A stretch of DNA of 10,857 bases from Phoronis ovalis (lineage: Eukaryota; Phoronida; Phoronidae). The position numbers were made by a program, and so were the translations under genes. Positions 1-8,376 of the stretch are shown here, piece after piece; position 1 is the first letter of the stretch, and every line of letters starts with the position of its first letter. Under the pieces are notes generated by a model. That model was not told the origin of the DNA and did not search any database. It was given only the letters and a program-made list of their open reading frames with translations. The stretch spans positions 1-10,857 of the forward strand of contig JAOXYB010059134.1 of the NCBI GenBank assembly GCA_028565635.1, written 5' to 3'.

Positions 1-178
1 AACAGACCATGGCTGGCAAAATCTGATTATAATTCTGTATTTGTCCAATTGCAAATGTAAGCTATACGAAGACTTTTGATTTTTTTTCTGCTTAAATTTC
101 TTCTATTTCATTTTTCCGTATAGGAAATATTTAATTTGCATTCAAGCTCATACAATCATGAATGAAAATTTAATTAAT

Positions 179-411
179 AGAGAGATTAAGATTCTTAGAT
201 ACGACCGACGAGCTACAAGAGTAAGGAATGAAGTGTGTGCGTCTGTTACGAGCGTTTAAGCGCGAAATAATAGAATGCCACTGGATTTCTAGCATACAAA
301 TGTCTGCATGAATACAAATACGGACTAATCTGGCGTTTCTTTTATTCAGAAACGTACACATTTTACTCCTTACTTGACTCGTAGGTCGTGTCTAAAAATC
401 TTAAGCTCTCT
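179..411. repeat. Imperfect inverted repeat, MITE-like
   Basis: The left arm (about 179-241) and the reverse complement of the right arm (about 353-411) align over about 60 bases. Both begin AGAGAG, continue through TTAAGAT and a CGACC block to GTAAGG, and end near TGTG. They differ at scattered positions and by a small gap. About 110 bases separate the arms. Arms this long at the two ends of a 230-base unit suggest a non-autonomous DNA transposon. Each end is flanked by TAAT, which may be part of a target-site duplication. No transposase is present. An open frame on the minus strand across this element has no recognisable protein features. Confidence 0.6.
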
Positions 412-1434
412 AATGTAGAAACGTGATTACCAACTCACCGTGTAAAAACAAAGGTGATCGAGCTTGGACGGGTTTTGTTAAGAAAATAGTGTTTGTGAGT
501 TACAAGATCGATTTAATATCCTTGCAAAATACTCTTTTTCGAATATTAGTCCTTGCAACAGGTTCGTGAATGCTAAACAGTTTTTCTTAATACAACCATG
601 CAACTATTCCCGTCAATGATTTATGGAAATCCGCACTCTTTCATAGAATGCAGTTTATCATTGAATTATAGAAATTAAAATTTTTAAAGAATCTAAAATT
701 TAATAGCTAGATAAAAATGGTTTGAAAAATAACTTACTTTATATCCAATCTGAAACAATTTTGAGTTTAATTTATCACAAACTTTGTTTAACGATCCTTA
801 TTGTTTCCTTTCTCTCGACCGCTGTACTTGTTCGCTGTGCGCTTCACAAAAGAACTTAAAAAATGTTGAAACAGGTAACACTTTTTAAGTTCGACTTTTG
901 CGCTAGTAGGCAAAGTTATTTTACAGAACAAGGAATAATCTATATGACAAAGATTCCATGGCAAACAGCCAAATTTTCAATATTTTTTTATCACAGATCA
1001 TCATCATTTATAAATTACCTTCAGCAGTGTTTGATTAATTCCGTCAGATAATTATGTTCTTTCTGTGTCTATTTATAAAAAATAATGCTGTTTTTTTTAG
1101 TTAATTGGTTATTAATAAAGTGTTCCTAGGGCTGCCAACAATGGAATACAATATTATTACACATTTATAATATAGCACATGTTAAAACTTCTACGGAGCG
1201 ATGAAATTAAAAACAATTTTTTTCTGTTATTTTAATTTTGTAATTTCACTAAGTCTATCAGATAACAAGTGGAATCTGAATAGTTTAACTGATTTAGTGA
1301 AAACCAAATGATATTATATATCTTTGCAAAAAAAAAAAAAAAATATGTATTCATGCCTGATATTGCTTTGGCTTTCAATAAAATATATATTTAGTTTGCA
1401 ATTGTTTGTATTGTTTATTAAGTATTAGTAGCTA
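412..1434. other. AT-rich stretch without a supported gene
   Basis: I see no gene here. Short open frames have no recognisable protein. A slightly GC-richer patch near 815-850 precedes an ATG at 863 that runs four codons into a GTAACA donor-like site (MLKQ), but no partner exon could be found. AATAAA hexamers occur near 1115 and 1376, and a run of 16 A lies at 1328-1343. They may be retroposed tails or chance in AT-rich DNA. Confidence 0.5.
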
Positions 1435-1980
1435 AAATAGATAGCTTTTTATAAAAAGGCATAGGGTTACTGCAATTTTTCCTTTTACAATTTGAAGAAA
1501 TCCACCTGTTAGTTTGGAAATACCTTCTCGAGCAGGTACGGAATATTAATGAATGGATTTATTCAAAATGGTCCTTTATTGATACTGTGGTATATGTGAA
1601 TGTCCTAATCTGTAATCAATTCAAGTTATGGCTGGACGTAAATAATAAAAAATCAAGTAACTTCCTAAATATTAATGACAACACCAAACCAGATGACCTA
1701 GCAACTTCAAGATCAACTATCCCCGTAAGTCATAAGTCATCAAAATTCAGGCCTGTTCTTTAGTTTTGACATATTTCTTCAGTAGATTAATTGAAAAGAT
1801 ACCAATAAAAAGCTGACCGTTTGGCATCTAGATAGCAATTTTAACAATTTTAATTTTAATTTTTGACCCCAAAATGACTTTTTGACCTCAAAGTCAAAAT
1901 GGCCTATCCCGGATGTCACACCTCAAGTACCGTGCCTGTACCTCAGACTGCATTCGAGATATAGCTTGCTGAAAATTGGT

Positions 1981-2020
1981 AAGAAAGAAAGAAAGAATTA
2001 GAAAGAAAAAAAAAAGAAAC
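1981..2020. repeat. GAAA microsatellite / A-rich tract
   Basis: The plus strand carries several GAAA units followed by a run of A broken by single G residues. This fits a simple-sequence tail, possibly of the repeat element in which it sits. Confidence 0.75.
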
Positions 2021-2022
2021 TG

Positions 2023-2121
2023 AGCAGCTAGATCCAATTATATAATTAGCTGCTAAAGCAGCAATCCTAGTAATAGCTACTCCAAACTAGATAGCATTTT
2101 TGCAAAGGCAGGATTACTGCT
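2023..2121. repeat. Cluster of nested palindromes
   Basis: AGCAGCTA (2023-2030) pairs perfectly with TAGCTGCT (2047-2054), enclosing the palindrome AATTATATAATT. GCTGCT (2049-2054) also pairs with AGCAGC (2057-2062). AGCAGCAATCCT (2057-2068) pairs with AGGATTACTGCT (2110-2121) at 11 of 12 positions. The arms overlap, so several alternative hairpins are possible. This structure is typical of the ends of some non-autonomous elements. Confidence 0.55.
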
Positions 2122-2125
2122 ACTG

Positions 2126-3520
2126 TTTTTTTTTTGTGAACGTTACATGGCCTCTAATATAAGTATCGTTTTCATAGGCGTAGGTTTTAATTATGGAAAA
2201 ATGAATCTACGGTACTTTATACTTATGCTTGGATTTTTTTAACTAAGGTAGTGACAATTCATATTTTCGTGGTTACTAAGCAACTTGATAACAAATTTCG
2301 AAATTGTATGCATGCCTTCGTCGTTTTGAGCATGTTTCTCGCCCGGGCTTCTCGTGTTTACATCTCCGCAACAAATGTTTTAATTAAATACATGATTTTT
2401 AATATCCTTTATCACTGAATAAATTTATATGTCATTTAAGTTATTTTATAATGAATACGTTATCCTGTCTGCATGGAATACATCTAAGGACATTTAAGTT
2501 ACATGTACTTGATATTACTCATAGGCAGTAAGTATATTTCAGTTACTGTAATGTGTGCATGGTTTTGTCAATGTATGGCGCGCGCTTTCAACAACAGTAT
2601 CTGTTCAATAATTTTTAAATATTTTAAAAATAAACAATTTTTTTTTGAAGATGAATATTATAAAATTATTACGAAATCTGTCAAAAAGCGAAACATTGTA
2701 TTTGCAGAAGGATTCACAAAGCACAGTAAATGGATATTAGCGTGGCGTATGTTGACATTTACATCCTTGTGATCAACTTTGATTATAACATTCATATTAT
2801 AGATAAAGCATGTTTACCTCCACGTGTCATAGAAAACAGCATACAATGTAACTACATAGATTGTATTCAAAAATTTAAAAAATATGATAAAATAACGCAA
2901 TAATGTGTCGGAAAGCACGTAAAGTAAACTGCCATAGTCAACAGCGAGAATAGAACTGAACGTTATGCTTTGATAGTAACGGGGATATCGATAGTGAAAT
3001 ACAATCTGTGGCATTTATGTAACAACTGCAAACACCGTTATCACATATTTATGCATTTCTCAAGTACTTCTGTACCAGATGATCCGAAGCTAGCTAATGT
3101 TACATTTATGATACAGTAGGAGACTGGTACAACAACAAGTAAAATGGTAGATTATATATATTTTGATTGGTGAAAAAAACATTAACATTTGTAATTTAAT
3201 ATACGTATACTTGATACTGTTATCAAACATTAATTCAGCCTTGTCAGTAATAAAACTCCAAGAGGAGAAATTGTAGCGCACCGTCCCGCCTGCGATTTCA
3301 TCATGATAAAAAATATTATAAAAAATGTCTATTAGATAATGGACGACATAATTAAAAGGATTGGCGATGTTGCTCATATACATATCGTAATAAACCTACA
3401 AGTTGTGATGTTTGCAGTAATAACTTAATTATAATTAATCAGACAATCTCATGTATTTGGTAATAAATATTCATCAAAAACTAAAGATCAAATTTAATAA
3501 AATTCGCAAAGCAGCTTATT
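2126..3520. other. AT-rich stretch without a supported gene
   Basis: Nothing recognisable was found on either strand. The longest open frames are a plus-strand frame at 2503-2772 that begins with a non-ATG codon and minus-strand frames at 2814-3014 and 3090-3383. All are rich in Ile, Phe, Tyr and Lys, as random AT-rich DNA would be, and show no domain, no good start context and no paired splice sites. Confidence 0.5.
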
Positions 3521-3599
3521 GGTACTGATATCTATGGAAAAGTACATACTGTTGGTACCGATCCCGGGGTACCGATATCTATGGAATAGTACATACCGT
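3521..3599. repeat. Tandem repeat, 32-bp unit with 47-bp period
   Basis: The 32-base unit at 3521-3552, starting GGTACTGATATC, recurs at 3568-3599 with 29 of 32 bases identical. A third partial copy, GGTACCGAT, lies between them at 3554-3562 and is followed by CCCGGG. It lies about 360 bases upstream of the proposed promoter of PSMG4 and SMIM8. It could be a remnant satellite or a cluster of protein-binding sites. Confidence 0.75.
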
Positions 3600-3637
3600 G
3601 AAAAGTTTAAAATTTGGATCACCTCTTTTCCCTGAAA

Positions 3638-3649
3638 TTACGTCACGTG
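3638..3649. promoter_or_regulatory. Overlapping CRE/ATF-like site and E-box
   Basis: TTACGTCA (3638-3645) matches the ATF/CREB core and overlaps CACGTG (3644-3649), the canonical bHLH E-box. It is a motif match only, about 320 bases upstream of the candidate promoter. Confidence 0.35.
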
Positions 3650-3967
3650 GTGTTATACTGTCTTAATTATTTGTATGAATGCAATCATTAACTATAATTA
3701 CCCTTATCTTTGTGTTTACATCTTTATAAACCTATATACTCACCTGAACTTTATTTAAAAACAGTGGACATAATTTTTAATTATAAAACAAGACATTATT
3801 ATTTAGTGGGCTGTTTGACATTTGTGCTTAATTAATTGCCCTTATATTATGTCTCATGTTCGCTTTGCACCAGTACATGATGCCGACAAAGTCGTAAGCA
3901 TCGGATAGATGGCATGATTTAATTACCTTTTTGTTAAAATAAAAATCTGCACTGTGGTTACTTCCCG

Positions 3968-3996
3968 CCACTAGATGGCGAAAAGTTCAACCGGTT
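3968..3996 (+). promoter_or_regulatory. CTCF-type site plus Grainyhead/CP2-type site in candidate promoter
   Basis: CCACTAGATGGCG (3968-3980) matches all 13 positions of the CTCF consensus CCASYAGRKGGCR. The palindrome AACCGGTT (3989-3996), the core of Grainyhead/CP2-family sites, follows nine bases later. The region to about 4050 is GC-richer than its flanks and contains CpG dinucleotides, as promoters in AT-rich genomes often do. It is the only such patch upstream of PSMG4. A possible leader-exon donor, GTGTG then GTATGA, lies at 4050/4051. The transcription start itself cannot be read from the sequence. Confidence 0.45.
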
Positions 3997-4050
3997 TGAT
4001 ACATCCGGGGAAGCTTAATGGCAGCGTGCATCACTTGCAGATTTTGTGTG

Positions 4051-4744
4051 GTATGATGTTTGTACTGTTTTTTTGATTTCTGTTTTACTACAACTCGATC
4101 TACTAACTCAGATAATGAATTCCATCATTTTACAATATATGATTATCTCATTTAAACCTCAGTTGTAGTGTTAGCATAGTACATGAAACTATTGAACACG
4201 AGTCATGATTAGTCATGATGCTGATTTGAAAAAATTAAACTAATTTAGTAAGTTGAATTATCATTTGCTCTTAGTCTTAGCTCTTTCTTGATAATCTGAT
4301 TGGCGGGATAGTTTTATTATATTTTTTAGTAAATAAATATGATATATTAAACCATATATATTAATCTTGTGTAATTTATTGGTAATCCTTAAGACCATAT
4401 AAATTTATATCTTATTCATTTAATTAAAAAATACATAATTATATTAACTGGTATTAACACTGAGAGTATCAGGATGGTGATATTTGAACTCATGAGTCAT
4501 GTGGTAGAAATTATATAGATTTCTAAGCTTGAGCACTTTCACTGTAATTGGCTATTTAATATTCCATGATTGTTCGCACAGGGCACAAGTCAGATTATCA
4601 AGAGCTAGTGCAGAACATCATGAAACCAGGACTAATTATTATTTTGCAGAATCCCTTGGCATCCTCCCTCTGTTAAATACAAGTCATGTAATTCATGGAA
4701 AGCGTTTGAATAAAATAATTAACATACTTTTTTTTTATTTTTAG
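4051..4744 (+). other. Probable 5' UTR intron of PSMG4, ending at a strong acceptor
   Basis: A long T-tract followed by TTTTTAG ends at 4744 and makes a strong 3' splice site 63 bases before the PSMG4 start. The 5' end is less certain; a GTATGA donor at 4051 just below the promoter patch is the best candidate and would give an intron of about 694 bases. An open frame at 4529-4744 within it starts with TTG and is not recognisable; its GC-richer part (about 4575-4690) may be a leader exon or repeat debris. Confidence 0.4.
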
Positions 4745-4772
4745 GGTTCATGGACTGAAATTGGATTGTGAA

Positions 4773-4808
4773 ATGAAACTAATCAAGGTTTTTTTGAATT
4801 TTATGTGA
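4773..4808 (+). promoter_or_regulatory. Upstream ORF overlapping the PSMG4 start
   Basis: After the acceptor, the leader contains a two-codon ORF (ATG at 4750, TGA at 4756-4758) and an 11-codon ORF from 4773, peptide MKLIKVFLNFM. The second ends at TGA 4806-4808, sharing one base with the PSMG4 ATG as TGATG. This layout can allow termination-reinitiation, or simply leaky scanning, and would lower PSMG4 translation. Confidence 0.45.
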
Positions 4809-5206
4809 TGGAAGGACATTCCACTGCAGAGACTTTCAATATTGAATCAACACAAAGCAGTATTGAAATTCATAATTTCTGTGACAAAATCCAAGAGTCT
4901 CTTGTACATTTTCACATCGTAAAATTAGCTGACAGTTTTTTCATTTGGATCGGATCTGAACCAGCAAATTTAAGCAATCTTGCTGTGTCTATGCCAAATC
5001 GTTTTGATAGTACTCCACTAAGTACAAGTTTGTTTGGTGATTCGACAGATTGTGCATCCGAAAATTTATCACAAAAGCTTTCACGTAAAACTGGAAAACA
5101 AGTATTTGTTAGCTTTAGTGTAAAATCTATCGACCAAACTGCATTAAGTTTAGTCGAGAAGCGAGTGTTTGAGGAATTAAAAACTCACTCAGAAAAATTT
5201 TGTTAA
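4808..5206 (+). CDS. PSMG4: Proteasome assembly chaperone 4 (PSMG4/PAC4)
   Basis: This 132-residue protein is recognised as PSMG4 by its conserved core. It has SIEIHNFCDKI near residues 18-28, then LVHFHIVKLADSFFIWIG around 34-51, a NLAVSMPNRFDSTPLSTSLFG-type block around 57-78, and KLSRKTGKQVFVSF around 92-105. It ends EKFC, close to the vertebrate end EKF, and is slightly longer than the roughly 123-residue human protein. In the known family PAC4 pairs with PAC3 in cytosol and nucleus and helps order the alpha subunits of the 20S proteasome ring. The coding region is uninterrupted here. ATG 4808 was chosen because homology begins soon after it and an in-frame TGA lies upstream at 4769. SMIM8 begins 56 bases after the stop. 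Identification is firm; the leader structure is inferred. Confidence 0.93.
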   Translation: MEGHSTAETFNIESTQSSIEIHNFCDKIQESLVHFHIVKLADSFFIWIGSEPANLSNLAVSMPNRFDSTPLSTSLFGDSTDCASENLSQKLSRKTGKQVFVSFSVKSIDQTALSLVEKRVFEELKTHSEKFC

Positions 5207-5262
5207 GTTCAGTTACTTTTAATTTGTTTAATATATTTATATGAAAAACATATGTAACCAAA

Positions 5263-6262
5263 ATGGTGGATGAAAAGAAGTCACCTGCTTCAAATTCTGT
5301 TGGAAAAGAGAAAACTGGATTCCAAGAACCAGGCTGGAAAAAGATGGAGTCTACATCAGCATTCAGAGCCATCAATTTTGAATTGTTTGTTAAACCAGTA
5401 AGTACGTTAATTGTGGTTATATAAGATACTAGTGCATACTCATGTATTTTACTTCCCACCCATGGGCACACAAGGAATCTTTAGCCTAGCCATAGTTACT
5501 GGCTGAACTTGTTGCTTGTATTTTTCAGGGGAAATATTTGATTGGTGCGGGGTTAGCCGTTGTGACAGGGTTCTTGGCTTATACAGGATATATGATTATT
5601 ATGTCTGAAAAACATCATGACCCACTGAAACATATTGCTGAAGAACAAAAGATTCGGCACAAAACCCAGGCCACATCGCGGTCCAGGTGGGACTGAAATA
5701 ATTACTGGTATGGGATCACTGAAATAATAATCTGAAATTTTCATACGGTTCACAAATTTTGATTAGTATTCTTTATAAACTGTTCCTTTGTCAGCCACAT
5801 ATACCAGTTAACAAAATAGCCATCTAGCAAATGAATGTTCTGCCTGCTTAGGTTCTGCACATTAACAGTATTTCATTGCAACTGCTAGTTGGAGCATTGG
5901 TGTGATATATTGTAAGGTAGCTTACAACAACAGTCATGACTTCTGCAATATTCTAATATTTTTTTAAAATGTTAAGAGTCTTTGTCAATGAGCTTTTGAT
6001 TAGTAACTGTTACTAACATATTGTTTCTAATACAAAACAGTAATACATACATTTTATGGTACAAAGTATATTGAAAATTTGCAATATTATTTTGTATTTT
6101 CAGAATAAGTTTGTGATGGGAGTTGGTTTGCTTACAGTTACTGGGTGTGTGGCATACATCGCATACATGAGAGCACAAGCAGAGAACAGAAAAGACTTGT
6201 ATACAGCCATGAATGAAAATGAAGAGTTTGTTGTAAAAAAGAGACGTTCAGGATGGGAGTAA
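5263..6262 (+). CDS. SMIM8: Small integral membrane protein 8 (SMIM8), conserved isoform
   Basis: Exon 1 (5263-5397, 45 codons) joins exon 2b (6104-6262) in phase 0, giving 97 residues, the usual SMIM8 length. Exon 1 has an acidic/basic soluble start and the family block FQEPGWKKMESTSAFRAINF followed by ELFVKP. Exon 2b begins NKFVMG, carries the single membrane segment (VGLLTVTGCVAYIAYM, about residues 52-67), then AENRKDLYTAM, and ends RRSGWE. The donor is CCA/GTAAGT at 5398; the acceptor follows TTTGTATTTTCAG at 6103. The ATG has A at -3 and G at +4, a strong start context. SMIM8 is a conserved single-pass membrane protein of unknown molecular role. No promoter or poly(A) signal is seen in the 56 bases between PSMG4 and this ATG. 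An alternative last exon lies in the intron. Confidence 0.92.
5529..5696 (+). CDS. SMIM8: SMIM8 alternative terminal coding exon 2a (duplicated exon)
   Basis: Joined in phase 0 to SMIM8 exon 1, this exon adds 55 residues and a stop, giving a 100-residue isoform. It parallels exon 2b: GKYLIGAGLAVVTGFLAYTGY against NKFVMGVGLLTVTGCVAYIAY. The tail is different, with EKHHDPLKHIAEEQ in place of AENRKDLYTAM, yet it also closes on a basic stretch and a tryptophan-acid end (SRWD against SGWE). The acceptor TTTTTCAG at 5528 is good and the intron is 131 bases. Conserved spacing, membrane segment and open frame argue against a decayed copy. The clear homology says tandem exon duplication; that both forms are made is inferred. 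A GTATGG donor-like site follows at 5708, 11 bases after the stop. Confidence 0.82.
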   Translation, partial: GKYLIGAGLAVVTGFLAYTGYMIIMSEKHHDPLKHIAEEQKIRHKTQATSRSRWD

Positions 6263-6438
6263 TGATTTTTTTAAATGAAAATGTGTGTTTTGCATGAATA
6301 CAACTGGTGAAACTGATATTCTAATAACAAAATTTAATGTAGATATTAGCAATTCAAATTGTAGTTTCACACTTTTAATACAATAAGGTCTCCAACAGGT
6401 GACATTTATAACAGTTAACTGGAGCTTATTAACCAGGA

Positions 6439-6444
6439 AATAAA
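6439..6444 (+). terminator. Poly(A) signal for SMIM8
   Basis: AATAAA lies 177 bases after the exon 2b stop and is followed by a T/G-containing stretch. It is the first canonical signal downstream of PSMG4 and of either SMIM8 last exon, so both genes may share it. Confidence 0.65.
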
Positions 6445-6465
6445 AGAATACATCTGTTATACCTA

Positions 6466-7550
6466 ATAATAGATTGTATTTATTAGAAAAATAAGCTGTT
6501 TTGTTTTAGATTTTTTGGATATCTCTAAGTGTACTCTAAGCCTTTGTAATGCTGCACTGTATTCAACCCGTCTCTAAAAATTCCATTAGTATTTATAATA
6601 AAATTCTGTCTCCTACTGGTAAGCTGACATAGTTACCTAAGGTGGTAATTTCCTGGGTAATTGACTGTTCATCTTGATTACAATCTTATGTCATCTCAAC
6701 ATGAAATACATATTGACTTTAAACAATTTGACATATTTCAATTCTTATAATAACAGTCACAGCATGTCAGACAAATTTAGTCAAGAACTGAATCATACAT
6801 AAAAAATTGTGCAGATAATCCTGGTATACTTTCAGTTGTCATCAAACCGTCTTGCAGTCATATCAGTGTGGAAAGATGTATTCCTATATTACGGGCAGTG
6901 ATGTTAACAAAATAACAATCGAGGCTTATTGTCACTGACACTTAATACATTTTATTATTTCTGTAAAAAGAAACTTGTGGTTGGAAGATAATACATAATA
7001 AAGGAGTCTTATGCCCATAGTGACTAAAGATATCCTATTAACTAAACAGTGCATTACATACTATGTATCAAAACACCTCATGACATTACTCAACTGTTGA
7101 GTTGTGTGTTATGGCCACGGCGTTCCCAGATTTTGACATGTAGTGTGAAATATGCCGTGGCAAAGTTATAGCCACTATATGTTTGACGGCTTTTATAAGA
7201 AAATTTTCAAAAAATATTCCAGTACTTTTACTCAATGTAGTTGCTACCACCCTCTATAAAAACAAAATGAATATTAATGTATAACTGCCGTATAATATTT
7301 CCACACTCTACCGTCTATGACAACGCTGAAGTAATGATATTGAGTGTACTTAGCAACTGAATGATTTTAATCCATTTAATGAGGGTTGCCATGTTGTTAC
7401 TGAAGATATATTACAACAAGGTAGTCGGGATATACAAGAACAAATATTAATAAGAAACATATATTTTAATTAAAAGTTAAACAAATAATATCTAGAAAAT
7501 AATATAAAGAATTACAATAATAAGCATAATTACTTTAAGGAGACTAAAAC
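6466..7550. other. Gap between convergent 3' ends, no gene seen
   Basis: No coding frame or RNA gene is recognisable. Two small structured sites were seen. One is a 15-base palindrome with a one-base centre at 7088-7102 (CTCAAC T GTTGAG with outer A/T). The other is an 8-bp inverted pair, GCCACGGC at 7114-7121 and GCCGTGGC at 7154-7161. The region is otherwise AT-rich. Confidence 0.5.
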
Positions 7551-7571
7551 ATAAATTTCTTGTAAAATTCG

Positions 7572-7577
7572 TTTATT
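7572..7577 (-). terminator. Distal poly(A) signal candidate of the Ly6-like gene
   Basis: TTTATT on the plus strand reads AATAAA on the minus strand, in the context CACAATAAACG. Use of it would give a 3' UTR of about 800 bases. No gene is seen in 7578-8376, which fits a long 3' UTR. Confidence 0.45.
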
Positions 7578-8356
7578 GTGTCAGTTTCTTGTATTCTTAA
7601 TGTTTAGAAATATATGTACATACATTAAAGAGTTAAACTTATTTACAATCAAATAAGAAAATAATCCTCAGGTTATCATATGTACATAACATCAGGTACA
7701 ATAAAAATTCTCAACTTTTAAACATTCATCCTAAAAAATTTAAATATGCTATAACCTCTTCAGCTCTTTACAATACTTCCCAGATTCAGCGTAAAGCAAT
7801 AAATTTAATATTTTTCTACTCAAAGATACCAAAAAATGAAAATTAGCAAGATATGTGTACTACAGCAACCACAAATGTCAGACAGAGTTTCAACTTTTCA
7901 ACTGTCTGCTATTAAAATTATAATGTAACATTGATTTTATAAGTATTTCGGAAGTATTGGAGAATTTCGCATAGCTTTCAATATTCCGATTTTTACTGTC
8001 TTAATTTGTGTGCAATAGTAAACATATCTACCTGCGTTGGTTCAAAATGTGATAATGGTGCAAAGAAACATTGAAACTGATTAATAAACTAAGAGGAAGC
8101 AAAATTAGATGATGTAAAAAGTTTCGAGAAGTTTTATGCCCTTCATTCTGTTGCCTGTACTCCAACCATCATTAGATTCACATGTGAAACTATACAGTCT
8201 GTGGATATCCGTCCATATTATGGAGTAGGTAATTAAGCATTTAAAATGTTATCATATACAAAAAACTTTTCATATATTTGCATTATAAAAAGGCATGTAA
8301 AAGCAGCAATATCAATGACTGATAACTTCATGTATTTAACATATGTGCATAGCTAA

Positions 8357-8362
8357 TTTATT
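8357..8362 (-). terminator. Proximal poly(A) signal candidate of the Ly6-like gene
   Basis: AATAAA on the minus strand begins 15 bases after the TAG stop. It would give a very short 3' UTR, which is possible but unusual. Confidence 0.35.
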
Positions 8363-8376
8363 GGGGTTCAATGAAA

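Larger units (their letters stand above)
1435..2125. repeat. Repeat-derived block (probable decayed transposable element)
   Basis: Two short segments, about 1439-1472 and 2089-2120, are related as direct repeats: each reads AGATAGC, then a T-run, then GGCA, then GGTTACTGC or GGATTACTGC. Between them is non-coding DNA with repeated TGACC and GTCAAAATG-type words (1865-1910), more GC-rich than its flanks. A GAAA-rich tract and a cluster of palindromes follow. This composition and the paired ends suggest an old interspersed repeat, but no open frame survives and I cannot name the family. Confidence 0.4.

Noticed and set aside
863-1051. 62-codon plus-strand open frame from an ATG
   Set aside because: No recognisable domain and AT-driven composition. 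The first four codons run into a donor-like GTAACA, so at most it is a tiny first exon without a detectable partner.
2814-3383. Minus-strand frames suggesting a membrane protein (Ile/Phe/Tyr-rich)
   Set aside because: The hydrophobicity is what AT-rich random DNA encodes. No start context, splice partners or family motif were found.
4529-4744. 71-codon plus-strand frame just upstream of the PSMG4 exon
   Set aside because: It starts with TTG, ends in the T-tract of the acceptor, and contains splice-site-like sequences. It matches no protein I recognise and is best treated as intron or leader.
5127-5471. 114-codon minus-strand frame
   Set aside because: It is antisense to the end of PSMG4 and SMIM8 exon 1, both firmly identified, so it is a shadow.
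7230-7410. Possible MITE with GTTGCTACCACCCTC and GAGGGTTGCCATG ends
   Set aside because: The arms match only in short pieces with gaps, so they are not convincing as terminal inverted repeats.
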